DNA from: Thermoplasmata archaeon
GTDB lineage: Archaea > Thermoplasmatota > Thermoplasmata > Lutacidiplasmatales > UBA184
DNA: 12,295 nucleotides
Assembly: GCA_030037875.1 (NCBI GenBank)
Contig: JASHPV010000027.1
Span: 1-12,295 of the forward strand
Reading direction: 5' to 3'
In this document: positions 1 to 7,139 of the stretch, piece by piece
Position numbering within the stretch: position 1 is the first letter of the stretch
Layout: every line of letters begins with the position of its first letter
Notes under the pieces: model-generated
Told to the model about the DNA's origin: nothing
Database searches by the model: none
What the model saw: the letters and a program-made list of their open reading frames with translations, nothing else
Translations under genes and position numbers: made by a program

Positions 1-1311
1 CTGTACCCGCCCCCCGTACTCTGGGTCTTGGCGGCTGCCCTGTTCCTGCTTCTCGGTTTCTTGTGCGCGGCTCTGCTGCTCCGCGCGGCTGACCGACCCA
101 TCCGGCGAGAGTTCGGCGCTTCGGGCGTCTCGTTGATCCGGCCCTTGATCGAACACGTGGGAAGTCGAGACCCCACGGCGACGGAGACGTTGGAGAACTT
201 CTTCGAAGGCTTCGCGGTCGAAGCGAACGTCCCGGTGACAGTGGTCCAATTCCGTACCCCTCGCGGTCCTAAGGCGACCCTGACCCTACCCGCCATACAC
301 CCCGGCCCTTTCGCGGCATTGGGCGCCAGCAATCTTCCGCAGAAAATGGAAGAACAACTCGGGCCCGGAGCGGGCCTCGTGTTCGTTCCTCATACGCCGT
401 GCAATCACGACCTCGATGTCCCTACCTCGTCCGAGGTGCGTCGAATCGGCGAGGCGGCCATTTCCTTGATCCACGACCTACCGGCCCCGACGAGTACTCT
501 CAACAGCCCGCTGGTCTCCGGGGCGCCGGAGAGTTGGGCGCGGGCACAGCGCCTCGGGGACGTAGTCCTCGTGACCACGAGTCAAGCTCCCGAGCCAACC
601 GACGACATTGCCTTCGCCATTGCCGACCGGCTCGTGGACGCGAACCGGCAGGTGGGTCGGCCGCGGCTCGCCCTGATCGACGCGCACAACTCTTACAAGG
701 AGGACGAAGGAGACCTCAACTACGGCTCCCCCCGGGCCGAGCGGTTTTCGAAGGATGTTGAGGGGGCGGTCTCTGCCGCACTGGACCGCTCGGCAGCCGG
801 TTCCGTGCGAGTTGGGGTCGCGTTGCGGACGGGCTTCTCGGTCGGCCGGGAAGGAATTGGCCCCAGCGGGATCCGGGCCTTCGTCGTCGAAGCGGCCGGG
901 CGGCGCACGGCGTACGTGTTGCTTGACGGAAACAATCTCCTGCAGGGGCTGCGGGACCGCCTGCTGAAGGCGCTGGGGAGCGTCGTGGATGACTCGGAGG
1001 TTATGACAACCGATAACCACGTGGTGCATGAGGTCGACGGTGGAGTGAACCCGATCGGGGAGCGGATCCCGTTCGACCTGCTCCGCGACACCGTCGTGGG
1101 GGTAGTCCGCGACGCGCTGACGAACCTCGAGCCGGTCGAGGTACGCAGCGGGTCTCGGGAAGTCTCGGACGTCGCCGTGCTTGGACCGGATTGGACCGCT
1201 CGCCTTTTGACCTCGCTCGGCGACACGCTGTCGATGTTTTCCAACGGATTCCTGATGACGTATCTCCTGTTGATCGCGAGCTCTACCGTGGTCCTCGCGG
1301 TCGTGCGGTAG
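1..1311 (+). CDS. DUF2070 family membrane protein, 3' part (5' end outside window)
   Basis: The frame is open from base 1, so the 436 visible codons are the C-terminal part of a longer protein. A TTG at 28 is only an internal candidate start. Visible residues 6-28 form a membrane helix, about 380 soluble residues follow, and a second helix spans about 413-434 at the C-terminus. The soluble part holds HPGPF (100-104) followed by GASNLP, then PHTPCNHDLD (130-139), DAHNSY (227-232) and DNHVVHE (338-344). I recognise this pattern as the archaeal DUF2070 family, whose function is unknown. The clustered His, Asp and Asn residues look like a metal site or active centre, which is inference. The stop lies 15 nt before the M20 hydrolase gene, so the two are probably co-transcribed. 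The family call is fairly sure; no reaction can be assigned. Confidence 0.85.
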   Translation: MYPPPVLWVLAAALFLLLGFLCAALLLRAADRPIRREFGASGVSLIRPLIEHVGSRDPTATETLENFFEGFAVEANVPVTVVQFRTPRGPKATLTLPAIHPGPFAALGASNLPQKMEEQLGPGAGLVFVPHTPCNHDLDVPTSSEVRRIGEAAISLIHDLPAPTSTLNSPLVSGAPESWARAQRLGDVVLVTTSQAPEPTDDIAFAIADRLVDANRQVGRPRLALIDAHNSYKEDEGDLNYGSPRAERFSKDVEGAVSAALDRSAAGSVRVGVALRTGFSVGREGIGPSGIRAFVVEAAGRRTAYVLLDGNNLLQGLRDRLLKALGSVVDDSEVMTTDNHVVHEVDGGVNPIGERIPFDLLRDTVVGVVRDALTNLEPVEVRSGSREVSDVAVLGPDWTARLLTSLGDTLSMFSNGFLMTYLLLIASSTVVLAVVR

Positions 1312-1326
1312 CCGAGAGAATCTCCC

Positions 1327-2961
1327 ATGTCGACGGCCTCCTCCGGAGAGCCCCTCCTCGCCGCCAAGGAAGCGATGGGCGACCCGGACGCCTATCCGTT
1401 GCTTCGCGACCTGGTACGGCTGGCCACCACCAATCTCGAGGACCCCGCCCACGGGCGGTGGGAAAAGCCTCACTATTCCGCCGGCGCCCGCTACCTGCTC
1501 GATGTGGCGTCTCGCTGGGGACTCCGGACTCGCCTGTTCGACCCATTGACGGACCTTCCTGGCGCAGAGAGTCTGCACGGAGTACCGCGGCCGAACGTTA
1601 TCGCGGACCTGGACGTCGGAGCGGAGGAACGCGTGATCATCATGTCGCACTACGACGTCGTTCCCGTCCCGGCCGAGCAGATGGCGCGGTGGCAAACGCC
1701 CCCGCATGAGCTGACCCTCCGACCTAACGGATTGTTCTACGGAAGGGGCTCCTCCGATGACCTGGGCAGTGGTGTTGTCCCCTCCCTGCTCGCCGCGAAA
1801 CAGCTCCGACACGAGCCGTCGTTGGGGTGCAACATCCGCCTCTTGATGTGCTGTGACGAAGAGACGGGGGGAGCGGGGGGCATTGAGGCGCTGAAAGCCC
1901 ACGACGAACGCCTACCCGTGAACGACCCGGAGCGGTTCCTCGACGGCGACGTGGTACTGATCCCCGATGGCGATCCCCATGCGACCGCGGGTTCCTCGGG
2001 ACTCCTCTTTCTGGACGGGAGCTTCTCCCGTCCGGTGGCGCTCCCTCGAGTTCTCGCTTTCGGCGAAGGACTGGTGGAGCTCCAGAACCTCGCCCAGTCC
2101 TGGGTCTCCGTCTATCCCTCGCCGGATTGGCCCGACCACCTCGCCCCATTCCCCTACATCACGGGGCGGGCCACCGTCACGAAATGGGACGTCGCTGCAG
2201 ACCGGGACGGGACTACCCCGCGGCCACGCGTCACGGCGATCCACGCGGAGACCGACGCCACGAATCAAGTCGCCCAGAGCGTGACGCTCGTGTTTCAGGG
2301 GTCGGGGTCTCAGCTCGGCGCTCTCCCCGCTCAGCTGGCCGGCTTCGTATCCCCTCCCTTCAGGATCGAACCGGCAGGCGCGACGTCGCTCCGCGTACCG
2401 GAGGGCTCGGTCGCAATATCGGTCGTGGGCCAGAGTACTCATGCCGGATACCCGCACCGGGGGCACAACCCGGTTCCGGCGGCATTGGGGGTGCTCGATC
2501 GGGCATTGCGGGCGGGGTTGCTAGATGATTCCGCCTCGCTCGTCGCCACCTACGGCGTCGATCTCCGCCTCATCCCGGAAATGTCGCTGGACGCGGGCCT
2601 GCGCGCCGTTCTCGAGGCGACCCGTAGCTGGGGTGAGGCGCACGACGCCGACGCCCGTGTCGTCGCTCCGCCCGAGCGGTGCCGTGGCGGGTACGCTCTC
2701 CCTCCGGATCATCCGGCCCTGCTCAAGATGGAACGCATCCTGGGTTCGGTCTTCGGCGCGAGGGGAGTGTATGGAGAATATGGAGGCACCGACGCGAGCA
2801 GCCTCAGCGGGCTCCGCACCTCGCGCGGGGAGCCGCTCCCGGCGCTGGTGTTCGGCCTGATGGGTCGAACCTCCCACATTCACGAAGCGGAAGAGAACCT
2901 GGACCCGGTTGGCGTGGCCCGGGTGACCGAGACCATTCGTCGTTTCGTGCTGGAACCCTAG
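1327..2961 (+). CDS. M20-family metallohydrolase (dipeptidase/deacylase-like), enlarged
   Basis: This 544-residue protein is a predicted cytoplasmic zinc hydrolase of the M20/M25/M40 family, which removes amino acids or acyl groups from peptides and N-acyl amino acids. Metal and catalytic residues are visible in order: H108 and D110 (SHYDVVP), D144 (GRGSSDD), E178-E179 (DEETGG), D214 (IPDGD) and H519 (HIHEAEENL). The dimerisation (lid) domain carries GQSTHAGYPHRGHNP at 368-382. No signal peptide is seen. Common members have about 370-450 residues. Here roughly 130 extra residues lie between D214 and the lid motif (about 230-360). The ATG at 1327 is 15 nt after the DUF2070 stop, with only a weak purine-rich site before it. 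The substrate cannot be read from the sequence. RocB-like enzymes have a similar length, but I see no specific match to them. Confidence 0.88.
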   Translation: MSTASSGEPLLAAKEAMGDPDAYPLLRDLVRLATTNLEDPAHGRWEKPHYSAGARYLLDVASRWGLRTRLFDPLTDLPGAESLHGVPRPNVIADLDVGAEERVIIMSHYDVVPVPAEQMARWQTPPHELTLRPNGLFYGRGSSDDLGSGVVPSLLAAKQLRHEPSLGCNIRLLMCCDEETGGAGGIEALKAHDERLPVNDPERFLDGDVVLIPDGDPHATAGSSGLLFLDGSFSRPVALPRVLAFGEGLVELQNLAQSWVSVYPSPDWPDHLAPFPYITGRATVTKWDVAADRDGTTPRPRVTAIHAETDATNQVAQSVTLVFQGSGSQLGALPAQLAGFVSPPFRIEPAGATSLRVPEGSVAISVVGQSTHAGYPHRGHNPVPAALGVLDRALRAGLLDDSASLVATYGVDLRLIPEMSLDAGLRAVLEATRSWGEAHDADARVVAPPERCRGGYALPPDHPALLKMERILGSVFGARGVYGEYGGTDASSLSGLRTSRGEPLPALVFGLMGRTSHIHEAEENLDPVGVARVTETIRRFVLEP

Positions 2962-2975
2962 GGGGCCGCGGACGC

Positions 2976-3551
2976 GTGGTCAACCCCCATCTCGAGGTCT
3001 TGATCCGGGTACTCTGGGTACTCACACCGGTCTACGCGGCCAACGCCCTGGCCACGATTCCCCGCGGCCGGGGGCCTCCCATGGATTTCGGACGAAACTG
3101 GTTCGACGGGCGCCGAATCCTGGGATCCTCGAAGACCTGGTCGGGATTTCTTTTCGGCACCTTCGCTGCGGTGCCGATCGCCCTCTTGCAGGCGTGGCTC
3201 ATCCTGATCGCGCCGCCGAACCTCCAACTCGTTCCGCACTACGGGCCGACGGTGCTCGCCGCGGTACCGGTCGCCTTCCTGTTGACCGGCGGAGCGCTCT
3301 CGGGGGACGCCGTTGGATCGTTCATCAAGCGGCGACTGGGGTTCGAGAGCGGGCGGCGGGTCATCGGATTGGACCAGCTCCCGTTCGTCCTCGTTCCGAT
3401 CGGGTTGGGGCTGTGGCTCTATCCGTCCATCTTCGTCCCGACGTTCTTCTCGCTGGAGGCACTCTTATGGGTCCTTCTGCTCACGGTGGGTCTCCACACC
3501 CTGTTCAACTGGATCGGGTTCAAGATCGGGACCAAGAAAGTACCCTGGTGA
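2976..3551 (+). CDS. carS: CDP-archaeol synthase (CDP-2,3-bis-O-geranylgeranyl-sn-glycerol synthase)
   Basis: CarS transfers CMP from CTP to digeranylgeranylglyceryl phosphate in the membrane, producing the CDP-archaeol needed for archaeal polar lipid headgroups. The 191-residue product has about five hydrophobic helices (roughly 5-27, 56-80, 90-107, 136-155 and 160-180). Between them are the conserved loops of this family (formerly DUF46): DGRRILGSSKTWSG at 44-57, SGD at 109-111, SFIKRR at 115-120 and LDQ at 132-134. I chose the GTG at 2976 because it lies 14 nt after the M20 stop and puts a full first helix at the N-terminus. The frame stays open into the M20 gene back to 2679, but that part is shadow sequence. 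The stop is followed 4 nt later by pyrE. The identification is secure and is the strongest archaeal marker here. Confidence 0.93.
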   Translation: MVNPHLEVLIRVLWVLTPVYAANALATIPRGRGPPMDFGRNWFDGRRILGSSKTWSGFLFGTFAAVPIALLQAWLILIAPPNLQLVPHYGPTVLAAVPVAFLLTGGALSGDAVGSFIKRRLGFESGRRVIGLDQLPFVLVPIGLGLWLYPSIFVPTFFSLEALLWVLLLTVGLHTLFNWIGFKIGTKKVPW

Positions 3552-3555
3552 GGTG
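3547..3555 (+). promoter_or_regulatory. Ribosome binding site for pyrE
   Basis: The sequence GGTGAGGTG directly precedes ATG 3556, and its GGTGA (3547-3551) matches the expected complement of the 16S 3' end with a 4-nt spacer. It overlaps the carS stop codon. It favours ATG 3556 over the in-frame GTG at 3553, which would leave only 1 nt of spacing. Confidence 0.55.
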
Positions 3556-4104
3556 ATGTCGCAGACCAACCGGCCTTCGGAGCGACAACAGATCGTGGAC
3601 CTGTTGCTCGCATCCGGCTCGGTCCGTTTCGGTCAGTTCACCCTGGCCTCGGGGCAAACGTCCCGAGTCTACATCGATGTGAAGCGCGCGTGGACTGACC
3701 CGGCACGCTTGACCATCATAGCAGAGGCGCTGGCGCGGCGGGTGGGGGACGCGGACCGACTCGCGGGAATGGAACTCGGGGCCGTTCCCTTGGTCGTCGC
3801 GACGGCCCTTCGCACCGGACGGCCATATCTGGTCATTCGGAAGGCCGCCAAGGACCATGGGACTCGCCAGCGCTTCGAGGGGGAGATCCCCTCTGGTGCC
3901 CGGGTCCTTCTCCTGGAGGACGTCAGTTCGACCGGGGGTTCGGCGTTGGAGTCCGTTCAGATCATTCGCGAGGCGGGGGGCCGTGTTTCTCGGGCGCTCG
4001 TAGTGATCGACCGGGGGATGGGCGCCATCGAACGGCTGAGGGCCGAGGGAGTCGCCCTCGAGCCTCTCGTCACCCTCGCCGAGATTCCGGGAGCCAGCGT
4101 GTGA
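3556..4104 (+). CDS. pyrE: Orotate phosphoribosyltransferase
   Basis: PyrE joins orotate to PRPP to give orotidine monophosphate, the penultimate step of UMP synthesis, in the cytoplasm. The 182-residue length is normal. The PRPP motif VLLLEDVSSTGGS spans 117-129 with the acidic pair E121-D122. The flexible loop with catalytic lysines is RKAAKDHG at 95-102 (K96, K99). The N-terminal FTLASGQTSRVYIDVK (28-43) matches the substrate-binding start of the family. ATG 3556 is chosen for its binding site; a much longer reading of the frame back to 3313 is shadow inside carS. The gene starts 4 nt after carS and its TGA overlaps the endA GTG, so it is probably translationally coupled to both. A generic purine phosphoribosyltransferase is less likely because the loop matches PyrE closely. 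Confidence 0.95.
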   Translation: MSQTNRPSERQQIVDLLLASGSVRFGQFTLASGQTSRVYIDVKRAWTDPARLTIIAEALARRVGDADRLAGMELGAVPLVVATALRTGRPYLVIRKAAKDHGTRQRFEGEIPSGARVLLLEDVSSTGGSALESVQIIREAGGRVSRALVVIDRGMGAIERLRAEGVALEPLVTLAEIPGASV

Positions 4105-5168
4105 CGGGTGCGCTCCGGGACGACGCGACGGTACGGATCGATGACCCCTCGGAAGCGGGCACCGTGTTTGGCCGTGGGTTCTTCGGCACTGTGGGGTCGG
4201 GCGGGCTCCAGTTGGACCGGACGGAGTCTCTCTATCTCCTCGAAATGGGGCGGCTCGAGGTCCAGGCCGAGCGCGGACGAGCCGTCGATTGGTCCGACCT
4301 GTTCCGCCGGGCGCTCCGGGCCGAACCGGGCTTCGGGATACGCTACCTGGTGTACCGCGACCTCCGACAACGCGGGTACGTGGTCCGCGCCGGTCCGGCC
4401 CCCGTCGCTTTCTCGGTTCTTCCGCGCGGGGGAATCCTGCACAAGACGCCGGCGCGCTTCTGGGTGGAAGCCGTATCCGAACGGGAGCCGTTCCGGCTCT
4501 CTCGGATCCAGGGGCTGGCAGAAAAAGCCCAAGCGACGAAGAAGCAGCTGCTCGTCGGGGTCGTCGACGAAGAGTCCGACCTCACGTACTACAGGGTCCG
4601 ACGACCGAACCCCGGCGGAGCCCTTCCGCCGTGGGGAAGCTCTGAGCCCGTTCCGGCGATTCTCGGGGAGGACCGGGTCCTGGTCTTTGATGCCGGGGGA
4701 GTAGAAGCTCTCGGACGTCAGCAGGCTTACGGGAGCCGCATCGGGAGCCGGCTTGAGCTCAGCCTCCTGGAAGCAGTATACCTCGCCTCCACGGGGCTGC
4801 TCGAACTCCGCGACGCGCGGTCCCGCCGGTCCGTCTCCCGGGACCAGCTGCTCCGACGGGCCCGTCGACTCGAGTCCGGGTTCGACGAGCGATTGGCCGT
4901 CTATCGTGCGCTGCGGGAGCGACAGCTCGTAGTCAAGACCGGGTTCAAGTACGGGGCGCATTTCCGCGCCTATCCGCGCAACCCGGAGCACGCCCATGCG
5001 CGGTATCTGGTGCACGCCGTCGAGGACGGGTTCGAGGCTCCGTGGTCGGAAATCGCCCGAGGGGTCCGAGTCGCCCAAGGGGTTCGGAAGGAGTTCCTGC
5101 TCGCGGGGGTGGCCGCCGACCGCGGTGCCTCGGTTCGATTTGTCTCGTTGGAGCGGATACGGCCCTAG
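4101..5168 (+). CDS. endA: tRNA-splicing endonuclease, tandem-repeat (alpha2) type
   Basis: EndA cuts introns out of precursor tRNAs at bulge-helix-bulge structures. This 355-residue chain contains two related halves, about 35-167 and 215-353, as in the duplicated homodimeric enzymes of some Euryarchaeota. Both halves carry an N-terminal subdomain (VYRDLRQRGYVV at 84-95; VYRALRERQLVV at 267-278). The second half keeps the catalytic triad: Y291 (FRAYPR), H299 (HARYLV) and K330 (VRKEFL). In the first half the equivalent places are L107, P117 and K148, so it should be structural. The GTG start at 4101 overlaps the pyrE TGA by 4 nt and has GGGAG at 4089-4093 upstream. The 3' end overlaps the trpA stop on the other strand. 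The identification is strong; the homodimer is inferred from the family. Confidence 0.94.
   Translation: MTGALRDDATVRIDDPSEAGTVFGRGFFGTVGSGGLQLDRTESLYLLEMGRLEVQAERGRAVDWSDLFRRALRAEPGFGIRYLVYRDLRQRGYVVRAGPAPVAFSVLPRGGILHKTPARFWVEAVSEREPFRLSRIQGLAEKAQATKKQLLVGVVDEESDLTYYRVRRPNPGGALPPWGSSEPVPAILGEDRVLVFDAGGVEALGRQQAYGSRIGSRLELSLLEAVYLASTGLLELRDARSRRSVSRDQLLRRARRLESGFDERLAVYRALRERQLVVKTGFKYGAHFRAYPRNPEHAHARYLVHAVEDGFEAPWSEIARGVRVAQGVRKEFLLAGVAADRGASVRFVSLERIRP
5165..5168. other. Shared stop palindrome of convergent endA and trpA
   Basis: CTAG holds the TAG of endA on the plus strand (5166-5168) and the TAG of trpA on the minus strand (5167-5165). The two convergent transcription units therefore overlap by 4 bases with no intergenic space. 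Confidence 0.9.
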
Positions 5169-5992
5169 GACCCCGCGCGCCCTAGAGGCACGGACGGACT
5201 CGTTCCCGTGGCCCGCACCAACGGCCGGAGAAACTGCCTTAACCGAGCTGGAGCGACGGAACGCGACAAGAGTTGCTCGACCGCGCTACCTACGATGGCC
5301 CCATCCCCGCCGACGGCCGAGATCGACCGAAGGTCTGCGGCGGTCCGGACGCCGAACCCCATCAGCACGGGAAGTTCCGGGCGGGCCGCGTGGGCCGCCG
5401 AGACCAGCGACCGTAGATCGAGGTCGGAGGCACGACTCCCCTCCCCCGTGGTGCCGAATCGAGAGACCAGATACAGAAACCCGGAGGTCGCGTTGGCCAG
5501 GAGCCGAAGGCGGGCCGGGGGAGTCGCGGGGGAGCCCATCTGGACGAGCGAGAGCCCCGCCCTGTTCGCCGCGCTTCTCCACGGCCCGCTCTCCTCGTAG
5601 GCAAGGTCCGGGACAATCAGAGCCGAGCCCCCGGCGGCCGCGATGTCGGCGCAGGCCGTCCTCAGACCATGGTGAAGCACCGGATTCGCATACGTCATGA
5701 CCGCCGTCGGCAGCTCGCGAGATGCGATTCGGAGGCCCGTGAGGAGATCCCGCCAACCGGTGCCGTGCTCGATCGCCCGCTCCGCCGCGGCTTGAAGCAC
5801 CGCTCCATCGGCGATGGGATCGCTGAAGGGGAACCCCAGCTCGATGCCGGTGACCCCGGCTTCCCGGCACGCCCGGACCAACGGCCCAAACGCGGTCCGC
5901 CGGCCGGCGTCCACCATGAGATAGACGAGCAGGGAACCGTGCCGGTTGCGCCGGTTCAGAGCAAGGTGGTCAGCCAGCGCGTTGGGCGTCAG
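5165..5992 (-). CDS. trpA: Tryptophan synthase alpha subunit; start uncertain, possibly CTG
   Basis: TrpA splits indole-3-glycerol phosphate into indole and glyceraldehyde 3-phosphate and channels indole to TrpB. Counting from the CTG at 5992 (275 residues), the catalytic Glu is E51 in IELGFPFSDPIADG and the catalytic Asp is D62. The phosphate-site region is seen as LVSRFGTTGEG, MGFGVRTAADL and AIVGSAVEQL. The start is unusual. The only standard codon near the right place is ATG 5917 (250 residues), which would delete the first barrel strand (GSLLVYL). No ATG, GTG or TTG lies in frame between that and the body of trpB. CTG 5992 has GGAGGTGG upstream and restores the N-terminal helix (ALADHLALNRR); CTG 5959 is an alternative. 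The gene overlaps the trpB end by 23 nt if 5992 is used. Function is sure; the 5' end is not. Confidence 0.9.
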   Translation of the reverse strand: MTPNALADHLALNRRNRHGSLLVYLMVDAGRRTAFGPLVRACREAGVTGIELGFPFSDPIADGAVLQAAAERAIEHGTGWRDLLTGLRIASRELPTAVMTYANPVLHHGLRTACADIAAAGGSALIVPDLAYEESGPWRSAANRAGLSLVQMGSPATPPARLRLLANATSGFLYLVSRFGTTGEGSRASDLDLRSLVSAAHAARPELPVLMGFGVRTAADLRSISAVGGDGAIVGSAVEQLLSRSVAPARLRQFLRPLVRATGTSPSVPLGRAGS

Positions 5993-7139
5993 AGCGGAGC
6001 ACCACCTCCAGGTCCTTGTCCCCGCGACCGGACAGCGTGACCACGACTCGCCGGCGATGGGGAAGGCGAGCCGCCGCGCGCATCGCCGCGTAAATCGCGT
6101 GGGCCGGTTCCAGTGCGGGCAGGATCCCCTCGTCCTGAGCGACCCAGTGGAAGGCGGCGAGGGCCTGGTCATCGCGCACCGAAACGTATCGGACCCGGCC
6201 CGAATCTCGGAGCATGGCGTGCTCGGGTCCGACGCCGGCATAATCGAGCCCCGCCGAGATGCTCTCCGTTTCCGATACCTCGCCCTCCGCGTCCTGCAGG
6301 ATGTACGTGTACGCCCCGTGAAGGATGCCGGGAGTACCCTTCACGAGCGAGGAGGCCCCCACTCCTCGACCACGGCCTCCCGCCTCGACCCCGAGTAGCT
6401 GAGCCGAGGTATGCAGCAACGGATGAAACGTGCCGATGGCGTTGCTCCCGCCCCCTACGCACGCGACAACGAGGTCGGGCAGCTGGCCCCAACGGGCGCG
6501 TGATTGAGAGCGGAGCTCTCGCCCGATGACGCTCTGGAAATCGCAGACCAAGGAAGGAAAGGGATGCGGCCCGACCGCCGACCCCAGGACGTAATGGGTC
6601 GTGCGCACGTTCGTGATCCAATCCCGAAGTGCGGCGTTGATCGCATCCTTGAGGGTCTGACCCCCGGACGTGACCGGGTGCACCTTCGTTCCCAACAACC
6701 GCATCCGCTGGACGTTCGGGGCTTGACGTTCCATATCGCGGGCCCCCATGTACACCTCCGTGGGCAATCCAAGGGCGGCACCGATCATCGCGGTCGCCAC
6801 CCCGTGCTGACCGGCGCCGGTCTCCGCGATCAAGCGGGCCTTCTTCATGCGCCGGGCAAGGAGTCCTTGCCCGAGCGCATTGTTGAACTTGTGCGCGCCG
6901 CCGTGGAGAAGGTCCTCCCGCTTGAACCAGATCTCGGCACCCCCGCCGCGACGTGTCAGGTTCTCGGCAAAATACAGTGGCGTGGGACGTCCTCCGAGGG
7001 TTCGGGACCATCTCGATAGCTCGGCCCGGAAACTGGGGTCACGTCGGGCCGTGCGCCAAGCGCACTCGAGCTCGCGCAGCGCCGGGACGAGGGTTTCGGG
7101 TACGTACGCGCCCCCGTACTCCCCGAATCGCTTAGGCAT
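5970..7139 (-). CDS. trpB: Tryptophan synthase beta subunit (TrpB1 type)
   Basis: TrpB is the PLP enzyme that condenses indole with serine to give tryptophan, working as an alpha2-beta2 complex with TrpA. The 389 residues start with the typical MPKRFGEYGGAYVPE. The PLP lysine is K84 in GAHKFNNALGQ (81-91), the catalytic glutamate is in AETGAGQHG (105-113), and the phosphate-binding loop GGGSNA is at 229-234. D299 (GLDYAGVGPEH) and S370 (TLSGRGDKD) match the bacterial ligands. The length and the trpA neighbour point to TrpB1, not the stand-alone TrpB2. ATG 7139 overlaps the end of trpF by 8 nt and has GGGAGAAG a few bases upstream within trpF. No key residue is missing. Confidence 0.97.
   Translation of the reverse strand: MPKRFGEYGGAYVPETLVPALRELECAWRTARRDPSFRAELSRWSRTLGGRPTPLYFAENLTRRGGGAEIWFKREDLLHGGAHKFNNALGQGLLARRMKKARLIAETGAGQHGVATAMIGAALGLPTEVYMGARDMERQAPNVQRMRLLGTKVHPVTSGGQTLKDAINAALRDWITNVRTTHYVLGSAVGPHPFPSLVCDFQSVIGRELRSQSRARWGQLPDLVVACVGGGSNAIGTFHPLLHTSAQLLGVEAGGRGRGVGASSLVKGTPGILHGAYTYILQDAEGEVSETESISAGLDYAGVGPEHAMLRDSGRVRYVSVRDDQALAAFHWVAQDEGILPALEPAHAIYAAMRAAARLPHRRRVVVTLSGRGDKDLEVVLRSDAQRAG
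6002..6009 (-). promoter_or_regulatory. Possible ribosome binding site for trpA inside trpB
   Basis: On the minus strand GGAGGTGG, a near-perfect Shine-Dalgarno sequence, lies within the last codons of trpB, 9 nt before CTG 5992 in the trpA frame. Neither ATG 5917 nor CTG 5959 has a comparable site. It could also be chance, because it encodes the conserved TrpB tail residues L-E-V-V. Confidence 0.35.

Noticed and set aside
1312..1326. Internal promoter before the M20 gene
   Set aside because: The gap is only 15 nt and I see no convincing TATA or BRE element nearby.
478..1902. Long minus-strand open frame (474 codons) across the DUF2070/M20 junction
   Set aside because: It has no recognisable motif, is very rich in Arg, Gly and Pro, and lies opposite two well-supported genes. 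It is a high-G+C shadow.
2679..2975. Upstream extension of the carS frame to 290 residues
   Set aside because: It lies wholly in the M20 gene, and its composition is that of a shadow frame.
3313..3555. Upstream extension of the pyrE frame to 263 residues
   Set aside because: The added sequence is Ser/Arg-rich shadow of carS; the PyrE family starts at about 3556.
5993..6241. ATG 6241 as trpA start (358 residues)
   Set aside because: It would overlap trpB by about 270 nt, and the extra residues are not TrpA-like.
6169..7011. Second minus-strand open frame (280 codons) inside trpB
   Set aside because: It is out of frame with the conserved TrpB motifs, and its Arg/Gly-rich composition has no family signature.
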